A stretch of 8,648 nucleotides of DNA, taken from contig JAOZOC010000009.1 in the NCBI GenBank assembly GCA_029933495.1, positions 1 through 8,648 of the forward strand, given 5' to 3'. The notes under the pieces are model-generated. The model saw only the letters and a program-made list of their open reading frames with translations, was not told the DNA's origin and searched no databases. This document shows positions 7,077-8,648 of this stretch, in pieces; the first letter of the stretch is position 1, and each line of letters begins with the position of its first letter. The stretch is from Bacteroidales bacterium. Its GTDB lineage: Bacteria > Bacteroidota > Bacteroidia > Bacteroidales > JAADJA01. The position numbers and the translations under genes were made by a program.

Positions 7077-8648
7077 CTAATTAATTATTATTTTAAATTG
7101 TTTTCTGAACTGATTTCCAAATGAAACTTCTAATAGATAATATCCATTTGGGATATATTCAACATTCAAAACATCAGTATAAATATTAGCGTGTTTTTTA
7201 TCGCTCTTATAAAAAACCTGCTTCCCGAGGCTTGTATATATTGCAAGTGATATTTTACCCAGATAATCATTGTCAATCTTAATTGTAAAAGAACCGGAAC
7301 TTGGATTTGGAAACAATTTATAGTTATCCAAAGCCCGATAATTATCTATTTCATTTAAATTTTCAGGATATTCATATGATTTTGTTTCACAATCATTACC
7401 GTAGGAAATTACGACAGAATATGGCCCATCAGGATAAAATGGAATAGCATTATAATACTGGTCTGTTTCTCCTTCAATTTTACTATTATTGTAGTACCAT
7501 TGATAAGAGCATCCTTGTGTATTATCAGAGCAGATTAACAAATTAGCACCTTTCAATGCAATATGCGATTTATCGGGAGCAGTATTACTACTAATATTAA
7601 CAATATAATCAGGAGATGTAGCATCACAGCCCGCTTCTGAATTAACTGTCAGTTTTACAAATCCAGGCTCAGTATTTGAGAGCCAATGTACGTTAATACT
7701 GTTTGTCTCCTGACCTGAAACAATCTCACCACCATCTATTTCCCAGAAAAAACTATTCGAATTTGTTGATTCTGTAAAATAGATAACATCTGATTGATTT
7801 GCACATACTATTGTGTCACCTTCAATAGGTGATAATACCGGTGGTTGATGAACGAGAATATTATCCTGGGATGTAAACAGATGTCCACATCCATCTATAA
7901 TTTCATAACTAATTACTTTACTTCCTGAAGATGTCCAATATAACTGATAATCATAGGCAGGAAATTCAATTACAGTAGCGTCAGCACCAAAACTCCATAA
8001 ACAACTGTCGTATATTGAGCAATCAGAAAAATATGTTAGTGCAATTGTATCTCCTAAACAAACTTCATTATCAGAAAGGACAAATAATGTATTTGGATCC
8101 TCAATTGTTTGCAAACATGTTGTATCGGAATAATCTGAAACATATCCACTTTTTCTGGAGGCTAATTTGTAGCAATATTGAGTACTACCTGTCAGATTTA
8201 TATCAATATAGGCTGTTACTGCTGTACCTAATGAATCTAAAACAACAAATGGGCTTCCACTATCACTCCTGAATAAATAATAGCCATCTATTTCCTCAAC
8301 ACTATCCCAGGAAACAGAAACTTTACAATTTGACACATCTGATGAAACTACATTTTCCGGGGGGGCAAAATTTAGAACTGTAAACACCCCACTATTACTA
8401 AAGATAGTACCATCATTAGCATTCGACACCATAATTACATAGTTTGCACCTTGTGTTAATGTGTCAGGAATTAACCATAAATAACTACCACTATTTGGTG
8501 TTGAATTTACAATGGTATATACATACTCTTCATCCTGATACAAATCTATTTTTAGAAGCTCTTCATAATTGTATGACCACTCTATTGTATAGATCGAGTC
8601 TGCTTTCCAAACCTCTCCGCCATTTGGAGTTATCACATTTAGAATATC
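7077..8648 (-). CDS. T9SS-exported multidomain surface protein, N-terminus missing
   Basis: This frame is open through the right edge, so the gene is partial; 523 residues are visible, counted from the edge. No start is in view: the first in-frame GTG at 8636 is an internal valine inside LNVITPNGGEVW. That phrase opens a Kre9/KNH-like module (about 1-94), common in Bacteroidota extracellular proteins. A fibronectin type III-like domain follows (about 95-181), then two PKD-like domains (about 188-270 and 271-353) and an Ig-like domain with CSYQWYYNN (about 354-425). The end (about 441-523) is a type A T9SS sorting domain: YKLFPNPSSGSFTI, IYTSLGKQVF, IPNGYYLLEV, then a basic stretch and IIIN. 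Such domains carry proteins across the outer membrane through T9SS and are usually cleaved as the cargo is released or anchored. Twelve cysteines suggest disulfides. No catalytic domain is visible; binding or adhesion is likely, but the missing part could hold an enzyme. Confidence 0.92.
   Translation of the reverse strand, partial: DILNVITPNGGEVWKADSIYTIEWSYNYEELLKIDLYQDEEYVYTIVNSTPNSGSYLWLIPDTLTQGANYVIMVSNANDGTIFSNSGVFTVLNFAPPENVVSSDVSNCKVSVSWDSVEEIDGYYLFRSDSGSPFVVLDSLGTAVTAYIDINLTGSTQYCYKLASRKSGYVSDYSDTTCLQTIEDPNTLFVLSDNEVCLGDTIALTYFSDCSIYDSCLWSFGADATVIEFPAYDYQLYWTSSGSKVISYEIIDGCGHLFTSQDNILVHQPPVLSPIEGDTIVCANQSDVIYFTESTNSNSFFWEIDGGEIVSGQETNSINVHWLSNTEPGFVKLTVNSEAGCDATSPDYIVNISSNTAPDKSHIALKGANLLICSDNTQGCSYQWYYNNSKIEGETDQYYNAIPFYPDGPYSVVISYGNDCETKSYEYPENLNEIDNYRALDNYKLFPNPSSGSFTIKIDNDYLGKISLAIYTSLGKQVFYKSDKKHANIYTDVLNVEYIPNGYYLLEVSFGNQFRKQFKIIIN

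Larger units (their letters stand above)
303..8648 (-). other. Five-gene envelope operon (5' end outside window)
   Basis: Five genes run in the same direction with gaps of 13, 0, 10 and 10 bases, and no room for an internal promoter or terminator of usual size. The order of transcription is T9SS cargo protein, NTF2/beta-barrel/vWA-like protein, TssR-like vWA protein, ABC ATPase, ABC permease. Such spacing is the usual sign of one transcript and a shared job. The products are predicted for the surface, the outer membrane, the periplasm, the cytoplasmic face and the inner membrane, so together they could form a trans-envelope machine. The upstream end is not in the window, so more genes may precede these. 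Confidence 0.85.

Noticed and set aside
8015..8272. Plus-strand open frame of 85 codons inside the T9SS cargo gene
   Set aside because: It is antisense to the fn3/PKD-like region, is rich in residues expected from reversed codons, and shows no motif.
8634..8636. GTG as start of the T9SS cargo gene
   Set aside because: The frame continues to the edge and the GTG lies inside the first strand of the Kre9-like module, with no signal peptide after it.

Overview
The window is AT-rich DNA that reads as a member of the Bacteroidota. Three features point there: an extracellular multidomain protein ending in a type A type IX secretion (T9SS) sorting domain, signal peptides that end in YSQ, and an outer-membrane beta-barrel of the PorT/OMP_b-brl_2 style. 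I cannot name the genus.

All five convincing genes lie on the minus strand and are read right to left. From the right edge they are: a T9SS-exported surface protein cut off at its N-terminus (7077-8648); an NTF2-like / beta-barrel / vWA-like outer-membrane protein (5081-7063); a secreted vWA protein with an intact MIDAS site and a TssR-like layout (2726-5080); a LolD/MacB-type ABC ATPase (1888-2715); and its FtsX/MacB-type permease (303-1877). The gaps are 13, 0, 10 and 10 bases, so this is almost certainly one operon. Its promoter and first gene start lie beyond the right edge.

The left 302 bases hold no convincing complete gene. They contain a hairpin at 191-211 that pairs better in the minus-strand transcript and may end the operon, a short CAAGGC direct repeat, A-rich runs, and two frames open at the left edge that cannot be resolved here.

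The products would span the whole envelope. A type VII (mechanotransmission) ABC pair would sit in the inner membrane. A vWA protein with two SH3-like modules would be in the periplasm or at the outer membrane. A barrel with a second, degenerate vWA-like domain would sit in the outer membrane, and a T9SS-exported Ig/PKD/fn3 protein would be at the surface. My inference is that ATP hydrolysis in the inner membrane drives or gates an outer-membrane or surface assembly through the vWA proteins. The TssR resemblance, with no type VI secretion gene in view, makes this the best candidate for an undescribed system here. The substrate and purpose are not visible in the sequence.
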